From NCBI RefSeq assembly GCF_008274695.1, contig NZ_VTOU01000001.1:744001-808000 (forward strand): a stretch of 64,000 bases of DNA. Direction: 5' to 3'. The notes beneath the pieces were generated by a model, which ran no database searches, was not told the origin of the DNA, and was given only the letters and a program-made list of their open reading frames with translations. The stretch is from Sphingomonas montanisoli (GTDB taxonomy: Bacteria; Pseudomonadota; Alphaproteobacteria; Sphingomonadales; Sphingomonadaceae). Below, in pieces: positions 50,265 through 58,814 of the stretch (positions are counted from its first letter, which is position 1; each line of letters starts with the position of its first letter). The translations under genes and the position numbers were made by a program.

Positions 50265-51122
50265 CTATTCGGCCGCCATCGGCAGCGCTGCGTCGCGCAG
50301 ACGATCGGCCAACCGCGCCGTGATCTCCCCGAACAAGGCGCGACACTCCGCCAGTCCCTGCGGGATGATCGCGCCGGCACCGTCGAGATAGAGCGTGCGA
50401 TCGAACTCGATCTGGATCGCGTGGATGCCGCCGCGGGGGTTGGCGTGGCGGCGCAGCGCGTGGCCGCCCGCATAAGGCGCGTTGCGGATCGCCGGCAGGC
50501 CGGTCTCCCCGATTGTTTCCATCACCAGCTCGATCAGACCGATATCGGCGGCGGCACCGTGCAGATCGCCGACCACGATCCGTGGGGTCATGCGCCCGTA
50601 ACTCGCCGGCAGCGCGGGCATCGAATGACAATCGAGCAGCAGCGCCGCCCCGAACTGCGTGCGCGCCGCGCCCAGCGCCTCGGCGATCGCGTGGTGATAG
50701 GGCGTATGGATCGTCGCGATCCGGCCCAGCGCCTCGTCCGCCGCCAACCGCCCGCGCCATAGCTCGCCCGCATGTGGCAGGCGGCGTGGGAACAGGCCCA
50801 GCCCCGCGCGCAGCTTGGGCGTGGGGGGCAGCGGATCGATCGTGATCGGCCCCGCGATCATCTCCGGGTCGATCTCGCGCGGATCGCGATTGAGGTCGAG
50901 CATCGCACGCGCCAGCCGCGCGACGATCAGGGTCGCGCCCATCGCGCGGGCGCCTTCGGCGATCCGATCGGCCAGCCGGTCCTCCAGCCCCGACAGCACG
51001 GCCTCGCTCACCCGGGCTGCAGCCAGCAATGCGGGCGTATAGATGCGCCCCGCATGCGGAACTGCCACCACCACCGGATTGCCCCCCGGCGCGCCCGCTT
51101 CGATCGAGAACGGCACGTCCAT
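50265..51122 (-). CDS. N-formylglutamate amidohydrolase family protein
   Basis: 285 aa. VVVAVPHAGRIYTPALLAAA, ARLARAMLDLNRDPREIDPEM, IHTPYHHAIAEALGAAR, ALLLDCHSMPALPASYG, VVGDLHGAA, GGHALRRHANPRGGIHAIQIEFDRTLYL. These are the conserved zinc-hydrolase blocks of HutG-like N-formylglutamate deformylases. No other histidine-degradation genes lie near. Its physiological substrate is therefore open. Confidence 0.9.
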   Translation of the reverse strand: MDVPFSIEAGAPGGNPVVVAVPHAGRIYTPALLAAARVSEAVLSGLEDRLADRIAEGARAMGATLIVARLARAMLDLNRDPREIDPEMIAGPITIDPLPPTPKLRAGLGLFPRRLPHAGELWRGRLAADEALGRIATIHTPYHHAIAEALGAARTQFGAALLLDCHSMPALPASYGRMTPRIVVGDLHGAAADIGLIELVMETIGETGLPAIRNAPYAGGHALRRHANPRGGIHAIQIEFDRTLYLDGAGAIIPQGLAECRALFGEITARLADRLRDAALPMAAE

Positions 51123-51250
51123 GTCCGCGATGCGACTCCACTGTTACACTGTCCGACGCGCATCTTTTGCGGCGTGCGATGGATTTTGTTAAGAGCTTGC
51201 AGCATAAGCGCAACGGCGGCTTCATTGGCGCGAGCTTCAGGCAGACTAGC

Positions 51251-51628
51251 ATGGCGATCCGAATTCTTCTGGCCGAGGACGACGATTCGATGCGCGAATA
51301 TCTTTCGCGCGCGCTCGAAAAGACTGGCTACACCGTGACGACCGTCGATCGTGGCACAGCGGCGCTGCCTCTTCTGGAGAGCCAGCGCTTCGATCTGCTG
51401 CTGACCGACATCGTGATGCCCGAAATGGACGGGATCGAACTGGCCCAGCGCGCAAGCGTGCTGGCGCCCGAGATGCGCGTCATGTTCATCACCGGCTTCG
51501 CTGCGGTCGCGCTCAAGAATGGCCAGACCCCGCCCGACGCCAAGGTTTTGTCCAAGCCGTTCCACCTGCGCGACCTGGTTCTCGAGGTCGATCGCATGTT
51601 CCAGGTGGGCACCGCCGCCGACCTCTGA
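51251..51628 (+). CDS. cpdR: Cell-cycle response regulator CpdR
   Basis: 125 aa from MAIRILLAEDDDSMREYLSR, a lone receiver domain. Phospho-acceptor in FDLLLTDIVMPEMDGIELAQ, and MRVMFITGFAAVALK plus AKVLSKPFHLRDLVLEVDRM are nearly identical in pattern to Caulobacter CpdR. Unphosphorylated CpdR delivers substrates to ClpXP at the cell pole, linking cell cycle and proteolysis. The open frame back to 51029 is not the start. Confidence 0.93.
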   Translation: MAIRILLAEDDDSMREYLSRALEKTGYTVTTVDRGTAALPLLESQRFDLLLTDIVMPEMDGIELAQRASVLAPEMRVMFITGFAAVALKNGQTPPDAKVLSKPFHLRDLVLEVDRMFQVGTAADL

Positions 51629-51686
51629 AATTATGTTACGTTCGGTCTTGCGCAGGGGGGATCACCCCGCTAGAGACGCCGGCGTT

Positions 51687-51761
51687 GGGCGTGTAGCTCA
51701 GTGGTAGAGCACTGTGTTGACATCGCAGGGGTCGCAAGTTCAATCCTTGCCACGCCCACCA
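51687..51761 (+). tRNA. tRNA-Val (anticodon GAC)
   Basis: GGGCGTGTAGCTCAGTGGTA opening, acceptor stem GGGCGTG/CACGCCC, anticodon stem CTGTG/CGCAG with loop TTGACAT (GAC), T-arm GCAAGTTCAATCCTTGC, discriminator A and encoded CCA. 75 nt. Confidence 0.96.
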
Positions 51762-51767
51762 TTAAAA

Positions 51768-51800
51768 GCCCGCCAGGTCAGCGACTTGGCGGGCTTTTTT
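51768..51800 (+). terminator. Terminator after tRNA-Val
   Basis: GCCCGCCA, loop, TGGCGGGC, then TTTTTT, 6 bp after the tRNA CCA end. Convergent with the SDR gene. Confidence 0.9.
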
Positions 51801-51821
51801 GCGTCTTGCGAAGGCGCCGGT

Positions 51822-52580
51822 TTACGGCCGCAGCGACGCGCCGCCGTCCACTGCCATCACCTGCCCGTTGATCCATTCGCCATCCTTGGAGAACAGCATC
51901 GCGACCATCGCGGCGATGTCCTCCACGCGGCCCAGGCGGGGGGATCGGTGGGCGGCGAGCATGGCGGCCTGATTCTCGGCGGGCATGTGGGCGAGGTGAT
52001 AATCGGTCATCACCATGCCGGGGCAGATCGCGTTGGCGCGGACGCCGTCCTTGCCCCAACGGCTGGCGATATGGCGCACCAGCGCGTTCACGCCCGACTT
52101 GGTCATCGCATAGGCCACGCGTTGCGGCTCGCCCATGTGGGCGGCGGACGACGAGGTGACGACATAGGCGCCCTTGTTGGCGATCAGGTGCGGCAGCGCG
52201 TGGCGCGCGCACAGCAGGGCGCCGCGCAGGTTCACCGCGATCGTCCGGTCAAAAATGTCGAGTGGGATGTCGAGCGCGTTCGTGTCGGCCAGGATCGCCC
52301 GCATGTCGGCGGCATTGGCGTGCATGAAATCGAGGCGCCCGAAAGCCTCCACCGTCGCCGCGACGAGGCCGGCGATCGAGGCGTCGTCGGACGCGTCATA
52401 GGCCATCGACGCCGCCTGCCCGCCCGCCGCGATGATAGCCTCGGCGGTGGCACGCGCCGAATCCGCGTCGATGTCGCCGATCATCACCGACGCGCCCTCT
52501 TCCGCCAGCCGCAGCGCGGTCGCCCCGCCGATCCCGCCGCCGCCGGCCACGACCGCCACCTTGCCTTCCAGTCTGCGCAT
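51822..52580 (-). CDS. SDR family oxidoreductase
   Basis: 252 aa. VAVVAGGGGIGGATALRLAE is the cofactor loop, GDIDADS after beta-2 (NAD preference), HANAAD in place of NNAG, VTSSSAAHMG with catalytic Ser, YAMTKSG, ICPGMVMTDYH, VAVDGGASLRP. It is 6 bp downstream of the P450 gene on the same strand and probably cotranscribed, so it may oxidise the alcohol the P450 makes. Substrate unknown. Confidence 0.9.
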   Translation of the reverse strand: MRRLEGKVAVVAGGGGIGGATALRLAEEGASVMIGDIDADSARATAEAIIAAGGQAASMAYDASDDASIAGLVAATVEAFGRLDFMHANAADMRAILADTNALDIPLDIFDRTIAVNLRGALLCARHALPHLIANKGAYVVTSSSAAHMGEPQRVAYAMTKSGVNALVRHIASRWGKDGVRANAICPGMVMTDYHLAHMPAENQAAMLAAHRSPRLGRVEDIAAMVAMLFSKDGEWINGQVMAVDGGASLRP

Positions 52581-52585
52581 CCTGC

Positions 52586-53776
52586 TTATCCTTCTCGTTC
52601 GAACAGTCGCGCCGGGATCGGCTGGTGGCCCAGACTTCCCGGCAGCGGCGGATAGGTTTCGCCTTCGATCGTTTCGAGCCGGTCCAGCCGGTCGATCAGG
52701 GTCTCCACCGCGATCTGCGCCTCCATCCGGGCAAGGCCCGCGCCGGGGCAGACATGCGAACCCGCGCCGAAGGCGAGATGCTTGCGCGGCTCGCGGCGAT
52801 CGAGCCGGAAGGCGCCGCCCTCCTCGATCAGCCTTTCGTCATGGTTGGCGGAACCGATCCCCATTTCGACCCACGCCCCCTTGCCGATCGCGACCCCGCC
52901 GAACACCGTATCGCGCGTGCACTGCCGCGTCGTTCGCTGGACCGGCGAATCGCGGCGCAGCGACTCCTCGACGAAATTGGCGATCAGCGATCGATCGGCC
53001 GCGAGCGCCGCCCAGATATCGGCGTCCTGCACCAGCCGGTTGACGAGATGCGCGAGCAAGGATCGCGTGGTGTGCACCCCCGCCTGGATCATGAAGTGAA
53101 GCTGGGTGACGATCTCGGCATCGCTGAGCGGCTCGCCCTCGATCTTCGCGTCGAGCAGCAGCGCCATCAGGTCGTTCGACGGCCGCTCCAACGCCCGCTG
53201 GTGTACGAGATAGGCGGAGAAGAAGACGTGGCTCGACGGCCCCTCCGGTGGCACGCCGGGCGTCGCGGGGCGCTGCATCAGCGTGCCGTCCTCGGACCAG
53301 CGCATGAACGCCTCCGCCGCTGCGTCGTCGAGGTCCATGATCCGCGACATCGCGAAGGCGGGGATCGCCATCGCATAATCGTCGTGCAGGTTGGCGATAG
53401 GCTTTGCGAGCATCGCGTCGACCAGCCGGCCGCACTCCTCGCGCAGCACCGGCTCGACCGCCTTCAGCCGCGCGGAGGACATCGATGCGGTGATCAGCCG
53501 CCGGATGGCCTTGTGGCGCGGCTCCTCGATCTCGCTGAGATAATGCTGCTCGGGCGGGATCGCATCGACACCTGCCGGAATGCCGGTGATCGGGCCGAGG
53601 TCGGCGCGGAACGTATCGACATCGGTCAGCGCCGCGGCAACGTCCTCATAGCGCGACAGATACCAGGCGCCCTTGGGCGTGCGGTAGATCGGCTCCTCCG
53701 CGCGGATCCGCGCGAGCACATCGAACGGCACGCCATCGGACACGAAGCGCGGATCGTGCGGATCGAACTCGGCCAT
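52586..53776 (-). CDS. Cytochrome P450
   Basis: 396 aa, the length of soluble bacterial class I P450s. I-helix MIQAGVHTTRSLLAHLV (His in the usual Asp/Glu place of A-G-x-E/D-T), K-helix ExxR in VEESLRRDSP, heme loop FGAGSHVCPGAGLARMEAQ with the ligand Cys. N-terminal PISNIRVEV-like segment is ESPIYRTPKGAW here. It needs ferredoxin partners not present nearby. First gene of P450-SDR transcript. Confidence 0.93.
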   Translation of the reverse strand: MAEFDPHDPRFVSDGVPFDVLARIRAEEPIYRTPKGAWYLSRYEDVAAALTDVDTFRADLGPITGIPAGVDAIPPEQHYLSEIEEPRHKAIRRLITASMSSARLKAVEPVLREECGRLVDAMLAKPIANLHDDYAMAIPAFAMSRIMDLDDAAAEAFMRWSEDGTLMQRPATPGVPPEGPSSHVFFSAYLVHQRALERPSNDLMALLLDAKIEGEPLSDAEIVTQLHFMIQAGVHTTRSLLAHLVNRLVQDADIWAALAADRSLIANFVEESLRRDSPVQRTTRQCTRDTVFGGVAIGKGAWVEMGIGSANHDERLIEEGGAFRLDRREPRKHLAFGAGSHVCPGAGLARMEAQIAVETLIDRLDRLETIEGETYPPLPGSLGHQPIPARLFEREG

Positions 53777-53897
53777 CCCGGCACCCCCTCAGTCTTTGGC
53801 TGTGGGTATGGCGCGTGAGAGCAGCGGCGGGAGCGCGAAGTCGGGCTTTCCGGGGTGACGGATCACACTTCCTCCCCTCCCTTGGCAGGGAGGGGAG

Positions 53898-54998
53898 TTA
53901 AGAGCGAAACCGCCCCGGCGCGTAGCGTTCGGGATCGAGCCCCACAGGCACCCCCCGCCCCAGCAGCAGCGCGGCGGCGAGAGCGGCAGCGGCGGGCGCG
54001 GTCTGGATGCCGAAGCCACCCTGCCCCGCGCACCAGAAGAAGCCGGGCACCTGCACGTCGAAACCATAGATCGGCGCGCGATCGGGGGAGAAACTGCGCA
54101 GGCCCGCCCAGGCATGTTCGCGCTTCAGGATGCGCCAGTCGACCGCATGCTCCATCCGGTCGATCGCGATCGCGACGTCGAGTTCCTCGGGCGCGGCGTC
54201 GCACGGGTCGCATGGCGTTTCGTCATGCGGCGAGAGCCAGAGCTTGCCGGCCTCGGGCTTGAAGTAGAACAGTTCCTCGGCGTCCATTACCAGCGGCAGA
54301 TCAGCCGGCGCGGGTGGATCGACGGCGAGCTGGATCACGGTGCGACGATAGGGCTGGATGCCGATCGGCGCGCCCCCCGCCAGCTTCGCGACATCGTCGG
54401 CCCAGGCACCGGCGGCGTTGACGAGGATGTCGGCGGCAAAGCGCCCCGCCGTCGTCTCGACCACCCAGCCGTCCCCCGCGTGCACCGCGCCCAGCAATCG
54501 GGCCGAGCGCACGATCTGCGTGCCCGTGCGCCGCGCCTTGCCCAGATAGTCGGCATGAAGCGCGGCCACGTCGATGTCGGCGCAGCTCGGCTCGTAAAGC
54601 CCGGTGTCGCGATCCGCGCGCGTCCCTGGCACCCAGCGTTCGATTCCAGCGCGGTCGATCGGTTCGAGGACAACGCCGGTTCCGGCAAATTCCGCCGCGA
54701 GCCGATCGAGCGCCGCCCGCCCTGCGTCGGTCCCTGCGACATGCAGGCACCCGCGCGGCTTGAGGAAACCGCCATCGCGCAAGGGCGCGAGTGACGCACT
54801 CGTCAGCGGCTGGATCGAGGGGCCGCCATAGGTTTCGGACCAGAAGGCCGCCGATCGCCCGGTGCTGTGATAGCCGGGCTGATCCTCGCCTTCGATCAGG
54901 ATGACGCGGGCGCCATCCCCTATTTCGGCCGCTAGGCTGGCGCCCGCAATCCCGGCGCCCACGATCAGGATATCCGCGCGGGTTAGACTAAGGTCCAT
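53898..54998 (-). CDS. FAD-dependent oxidoreductase (DAO family)
   Basis: 366 aa. ADILIVGAGIAGASLAAEIG dinucleotide motif, GYHSTGRSAAFWSETYGG, LVNAAGAWADDVAKLAG, HDETPCDPCDAAPEE, AWAGLRSFSPDRAPIYG and FFWCAGQGGFGIQTAPA are the typical D-amino-acid-oxidase-fold blocks. Close to glycine oxidase or D-amino-acid dehydrogenase types. It is in the same direction as the P450 gene, 121 bp upstream of it, with a CCTCCC-type palindrome in the gap (53869-53897). Confidence 0.9.
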   Translation of the reverse strand: MDLSLTRADILIVGAGIAGASLAAEIGDGARVILIEGEDQPGYHSTGRSAAFWSETYGGPSIQPLTSASLAPLRDGGFLKPRGCLHVAGTDAGRAALDRLAAEFAGTGVVLEPIDRAGIERWVPGTRADRDTGLYEPSCADIDVAALHADYLGKARRTGTQIVRSARLLGAVHAGDGWVVETTAGRFAADILVNAAGAWADDVAKLAGGAPIGIQPYRRTVIQLAVDPPAPADLPLVMDAEELFYFKPEAGKLWLSPHDETPCDPCDAAPEELDVAIAIDRMEHAVDWRILKREHAWAGLRSFSPDRAPIYGFDVQVPGFFWCAGQGGFGIQTAPAAAALAAALLLGRGVPVGLDPERYAPGRFRS

Positions 54999-55047
54999 AA
55001 GGCCCGCTTACGGTTTGGTAACCGCCCCCGTCTAGTTCTCCTTAACC

Positions 55048-55521
55048 ATGATTACAGGTGCATCCGACATTTTCGCGGCTGTTTTGTCCGTCCTGCTGCT
55101 GATCGCGGCGTGGACGGACCTGCGCAGCCGGATCATCAGCAACGAGCTGAACGCTGCGATCGCGCTGGTCGCGATCGTGTGGTGGTTCGTCGGCGGCTAT
55201 CCGATCTGGCCCGACATCGGCCTGCGCGTGCTGCTCGCCTTCGGCCTGTTCGCCGTTTTCGCGCTGCTCTTCGCCTTTCGGATCATGGGCGGGGGCGACG
55301 TGAAGATGATGGGCGCCTTTGCTTTGTGGCTGCCGATGCCGCTGGTGCTGCCGATGCTGTTCGTCACTGCGCTGGCCGGCGGCCTGATCGCGGGCTTCCT
55401 CGCCATCCGTGCCCGTTTCCGTCCCAACGAAGCCCCGCCCGAGGTGCCGTACGGCATCGCGATCGCGCTGGGCGGCTTCTGGGTCATGGCAAACGGGTTG
55501 TTAACCATCCGGGCTGCATAA
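55048..55521 (+). CDS. cpaA: Prepilin peptidase CpaA/TadV
   Basis: 157 aa, about four to five helices. The catalytic Asp pair of the GxHxD aspartic peptidases: AWTDLRSRIISNELN and FRIMGGGDVKMMGAF. It cleaves Flp pilin leaders at the inner membrane. Starts the Tad operon here; normally an flp/pilA pilin gene would lie upstream, but the FAD oxidoreductase is there instead. Confidence 0.92.
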   Translation: MITGASDIFAAVLSVLLLIAAWTDLRSRIISNELNAAIALVAIVWWFVGGYPIWPDIGLRVLLAFGLFAVFALLFAFRIMGGGDVKMMGAFALWLPMPLVLPMLFVTALAGGLIAGFLAIRARFRPNEAPPEVPYGIAIALGGFWVMANGLLTIRAA

Positions 55522-55569
55522 ACCCGACATCGGGTGCCCGGTGGCGCCCAAGTACAAGGCTTTCCGACG

Positions 55570-56553
55570 ATGGACGCTAGGAAGTTGCTGTTGCTGGTCG
55601 TGGCGCTGTTGATGGCGGGGGTATCCGCCTTCTTCGCACGCGGCATGTTCGGGGGCGAACCCGAAGCGGTCGCCGCGCCCTCGGCGCTGGCGGCGGCGCC
55701 CGCGCCCTCCGGGCCCGAGGTGCTGGTCGCCTCGCGCGCGCTGCCGGTCGGCACGATCATCGGCCCGGAAAGCGTCCGCTATCAGCGTTGGCCCGCCGAG
55801 CTGGTCGACGCCAAGAATTATTATGTGAAGGGCGCCTCCGACGTCGCCTCGCTCACGGGCACGGTCGTCCGCGTCCCCGTTTCCGCCGGTCAGCCGGTCA
55901 CGCAGGGCTCGCTCGTCAAGCCGGGCGACCGTGGCTTCCTGGCCGCCGCGCTCGGCCCCGGCATGCGTGCCGTGACGGTCGCGGTGTCGGCGCAGTCGAG
56001 CGTCGCGGGCTTCGTGTTCCCCGGCGATCGCGTCGATCTGCTGCTGGCGCAGGAAATTCCCGGCGGCGGCGACGGTCCGCCGCTCAAGGCTGCCGAAACC
56101 ATCGTCCGCAACATCCGCGTCCTCGCCACCGATCAGAAGACCGACAAGACCGTCGACGATGCCGGCAAGACCGTCGTTGCGCAATATAGCAACGTCACGC
56201 TGGAGGCGACGCCGCGCATCGCCGAGAAGATCGCCGTCGCACAGACCGTGGGCCAGCTCTCGCTGTCGCTCCGCTCGATCGCCGACGACAAGGCGCAGCT
56301 CGAGGACGCGATCGCCAGCGGCCAGGTCAACGCGCCGTCCGATGCCCGCGCCGAACGCCAGCTGCTGCTCCAGCTTTCGTCGACGCCCAGCGACACCGAT
56401 CCGACCTACACCGTCGGTGCCGACGTCTCACGCTTCCAGCGCAGCTCGGTGCCCGCGAAAGTCGCCGGCGGCACCGCGATGCCCATGGGCGGCGCGCCCA
56501 AGCCGATCGTCACCATCCGCCGCGGCTCGGCCACGGCGGCGGGAGAGAATTGA
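55570..56553 (+). CDS. cpaB: Flp pilus assembly protein CpaB
   Basis: 327 aa from MDARKLLLLVVALLMAGVSA, an N-terminal anchor. SAF domain: VLVASRALPVGTIIGPESVR, SLTGTVVRVPVSAGQPVTQG, then VSAQSSVAGFVFPGDRVDLLL. A linker with ETIVRNIRVLATDQKTDK and the IAEKIAVAQTVGQLSLSLRS segment, as in CpaB/RcpC. Binds peptidoglycan or secretin for the pilus channel. One nt from cpaC. Confidence 0.93.
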   Translation: MDARKLLLLVVALLMAGVSAFFARGMFGGEPEAVAAPSALAAAPAPSGPEVLVASRALPVGTIIGPESVRYQRWPAELVDAKNYYVKGASDVASLTGTVVRVPVSAGQPVTQGSLVKPGDRGFLAAALGPGMRAVTVAVSAQSSVAGFVFPGDRVDLLLAQEIPGGGDGPPLKAAETIVRNIRVLATDQKTDKTVDDAGKTVVAQYSNVTLEATPRIAEKIAVAQTVGQLSLSLRSIADDKAQLEDAIASGQVNAPSDARAERQLLLQLSSTPSDTDPTYTVGADVSRFQRSSVPAKVAGGTAMPMGGAPKPIVTIRRGSATAAGEN

Positions 56554-56554
56554 G

Positions 56555-58099
56555 ATGCGTATGCGTAACACCTCGCCCCTGATCACCCCGATGATCGCCG
56601 GCGCGATCCTGCTCGGTCTCGCGCTCGCGCCCGTCAACGGCGCGTCGGCCGCGATCCCGTCGAGCGGCGTCACCCGCCACGCGCTGACGGCCAAGCCGAC
56701 CGACGTGATGACGCTGTCGATCGGCCAGGGCCAGCTGGTGCAGCTGCCCGCGGCGATGAGCGATCTGTTCATCGCCGATCCCGCCGTCGCCGACGTGCAG
56801 GCGCGCTCGCGCAGCCAGCTCTATGTCTTCGGCAAGGGCGGCGGATCGACCGTTGTCTATGCGACCGACGCGGCCGGCAAGGTCGTCTGGTCGTCCACGG
56901 TGCGCGTCGACCGGAACATCACCAACGTCGAAACGATGCTGAAGCTCGCCATGCCCGAAGCGGACATCAAGGCGACGACGATGAACGGCATCGTCCTGCT
57001 CACCGGCACCGTCGCATCCCCGTCGGATGTCGAGGAAGCGGAGAAGCTGGTCGAAAAGTTCGTCGGCAACAGCGGGAAGGATGGCGATCAGGCCGGCGGC
57101 GTGCAGGTGGTGAACCGCATCAAATCGGCCACCCCGATGCAGGTCCAGCTGCGCGTCCGGATCGCCGAGGTGAATCGCGCCTTCGCAAAGTCTATCGGCG
57201 TCAACCTGCTGACACGCGACACCTCTAGCGGCTTTCTGTTCGGCGTAGGCCGCGGCGATGCCGGCACGATCACGGGTCCCCCTGGCAGCCCATCGTACAG
57301 CGCCAATTACTCCACGACCGCGACTACGCTGGGCTTTGCCAAGCATATGCTGGGCATGGACATACTGGCCACGCTCGACCTTGCCGAAAATGACGGGCAG
57401 CTGACGACGCTGGCCGAACCGAACCTGACCGCGATGTCGGGCGAGACCGCCAGCTTCCTGGCGGGCGGCGAGATCCCGATCCCGCTGTCGCAGGGCCTGG
57501 GCGCCGTGTCGGTCGAGTTCAAGCAGTACGGCGTCAGCCTGTCGTTCACGCCGACGGTGCTCTCGGGCGGCCGCATTTCGATGCGGGTGCGCCCCGAAGT
57601 GTCGCAGCTGTCGTCGGCCGGCGCGGTCAAGATCGGGTCGATCGAGATTCCGGGCATCACCACGCGCCGGATGGAAACGACGGTCGAACTCGGTTCGGGC
57701 CAGGCTTTCGTGATCGGCGGCCTGCTGTCGAACACGCAGAACAACACGATCGACAAGGCGCCGTTCCTGGGCGACCTGCCGATCCTGGGCAATCTGTTCC
57801 GCTCCACCGGGTTCAAGCGCAACGAGACCGAGCTGATGGTCATCGTCACGCCCTATCTGGTGCGCCCCGTCTCGGCCTCGCAGATCGCGCTGCCGACCGA
57901 CGGTATGCGCGCGCCGACCGATGGGGAGGCGATCATCGCCGGCCAGATCTTCAGCGGCAAGCCCGGCGCCAGGCCCGCCGTTCCGCAGTCCGCGCCCGCG
58001 CGCACCATCCCCGCCCCGCAGGGTCCGGTGTCGAAGGCGGCGCCCAAATCCACCAACCAGACCGCGTCGATCCCCGATGCGGGCTTCTCGATCTACTGA
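56555..58099 (+). CDS. cpaC: Type II/III secretin family protein CpaC (RcpA)
   Basis: 514 aa from MRMRNTSPLITPMIAGAILL, Sec signal. N-domain LTLSIGQGQLVQLPAAMSDL-type (pilus assembly N domain) and a BON-like region VLLTGTVASPSDVEEAEKLV; secretin core from VQLRVRIAEVNRAFAKSIGV, ALDLAENDGQLTTLAEPNLT, AMSGETASFLAGGEIPIP and EMTVELGSGQAF-like, ending LPILGNLFRSTGFKRNETEL, MVIVTPYLVRP. Outer-membrane channel of the Tad pilus. C-terminus is Pro-rich. Internal frame overlaps with cpaB are not real. Confidence 0.93.
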   Translation: MRMRNTSPLITPMIAGAILLGLALAPVNGASAAIPSSGVTRHALTAKPTDVMTLSIGQGQLVQLPAAMSDLFIADPAVADVQARSRSQLYVFGKGGGSTVVYATDAAGKVVWSSTVRVDRNITNVETMLKLAMPEADIKATTMNGIVLLTGTVASPSDVEEAEKLVEKFVGNSGKDGDQAGGVQVVNRIKSATPMQVQLRVRIAEVNRAFAKSIGVNLLTRDTSSGFLFGVGRGDAGTITGPPGSPSYSANYSTTATTLGFAKHMLGMDILATLDLAENDGQLTTLAEPNLTAMSGETASFLAGGEIPIPLSQGLGAVSVEFKQYGVSLSFTPTVLSGGRISMRVRPEVSQLSSAGAVKIGSIEIPGITTRRMETTVELGSGQAFVIGGLLSNTQNNTIDKAPFLGDLPILGNLFRSTGFKRNETELMVIVTPYLVRPVSASQIALPTDGMRAPTDGEAIIAGQIFSGKPGARPAVPQSAPARTIPAPQGPVSKAAPKSTNQTASIPDAGFSIY

Positions 58100-58109
58100 G
58101 GCGACTGAC

Positions 58110-58814
58110 ATGCCCCACCTCCCCACCCCCCGTTCGTCCCGAGCGAAGTCGAGGGATGTCGGCTCGCGGAACGTGTCTCGACTTCGCTCGACACGAGCGG
58201 TTGTAGTTTTGATGGCGCTGGCGATGCCCCTCGCACCCGCGCTGGCGGATCGCTTCAACCGGACGGTGGACTCGATCCACCAGCCGGTCGTCTCGCGCTC
58301 CGATTACGTGCTCGACGTGCCCGCCAGCGGCCTCACCTCCGCGCAGGCCGACAAGGTCGATCAGTGGTTCCGCGCGATCGACCTGGGCTATGGCGATCGT
58401 GTCAGCCTCGATGCGTCGCAGGCGGGCAGCAGCGGTGCTGCGGCCGATATCGCGACGATCGTCGGCGGCTATGGCCTGCTCATGAGCCGCGGCGCGCCCG
58501 CGACCGAGGGCGCGGTGCCCGCCGGCTATCTGCGCATCGTCGTCAGCCGATCGACCGCCAGCGTCCCCGGCTGCCCCGATTACAGCCAGCCTTCGCAGCC
58601 CAACTTCACCGCGTCGACATCGTCCAACTATGGCTGCGCGACCAACAGCGCGCTCGCCGCGATGATCGCGAACCCGGAAGATCTGGTGCGCGGCGCCGAA
58701 GCCCCCGGCGCCGACAATGCCGAGATCGCGACCCGATCGATCCGCGCCTGGCGCACGACCGAGCCGACGTCGAAGCAGGGTCTCAAGCGCGAATCCACGA
58801 AGGGAGGCAATTGA
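58110..58814 (+). CDS. cpaD: Pilus assembly protein CpaD with repeat-derived N-terminus
   Basis: 234 aa from MPHLPTPRSSRAKSRD. The body is CpaD/TadG-like: LADRFNRTVDSIHQPVVSRS, YVLDVPASGLTSAQADKV, LRIVVSRSTASVPGCPDYS, FTASTSSNYGCATNSALAAM, NPEDLVRG. Residues 6-31 are encoded by an interspersed repeat (58127-58200) that supplies Arg/Ser residues in front of the hydrophobic core VVVLMALAMPLAPALA. An internal ATG at 58212 would avoid the repeat but has only a short n-region. No lipobox. The stop overlaps the cpaE start (TGATG). Confidence 0.88.
   Translation: MPHLPTPRSSRAKSRDVGSRNVSRLRSTRAVVVLMALAMPLAPALADRFNRTVDSIHQPVVSRSDYVLDVPASGLTSAQADKVDQWFRAIDLGYGDRVSLDASQAGSSGAAADIATIVGGYGLLMSRGAPATEGAVPAGYLRIVVSRSTASVPGCPDYSQPSQPNFTASTSSNYGCATNSALAAMIANPEDLVRGAEAPGADNAEIATRSIRAWRTTEPTSKQGLKRESTKGGN
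58127..58200. repeat. GTCGAGCGAAGTCGAG-family repeat inside cpaD
   Basis: Left half GTTCGTCCCGAGCGAAGTCG, right half GTGTCTCGACTTCGCTCGAC, ending ACACGAGCGG; imperfect inverted arms around GGGATGTCGGCTCGCGGA. Related to the intergenic 31-bp-arm repeat at 31162. Confidence 0.88.

Noticed and set aside
52625-53818. 397-codon plus-strand frame over the P450 gene
   Set aside because: Composition of an antisense frame; the minus-strand gene carries ExxR and heme-binding motifs.
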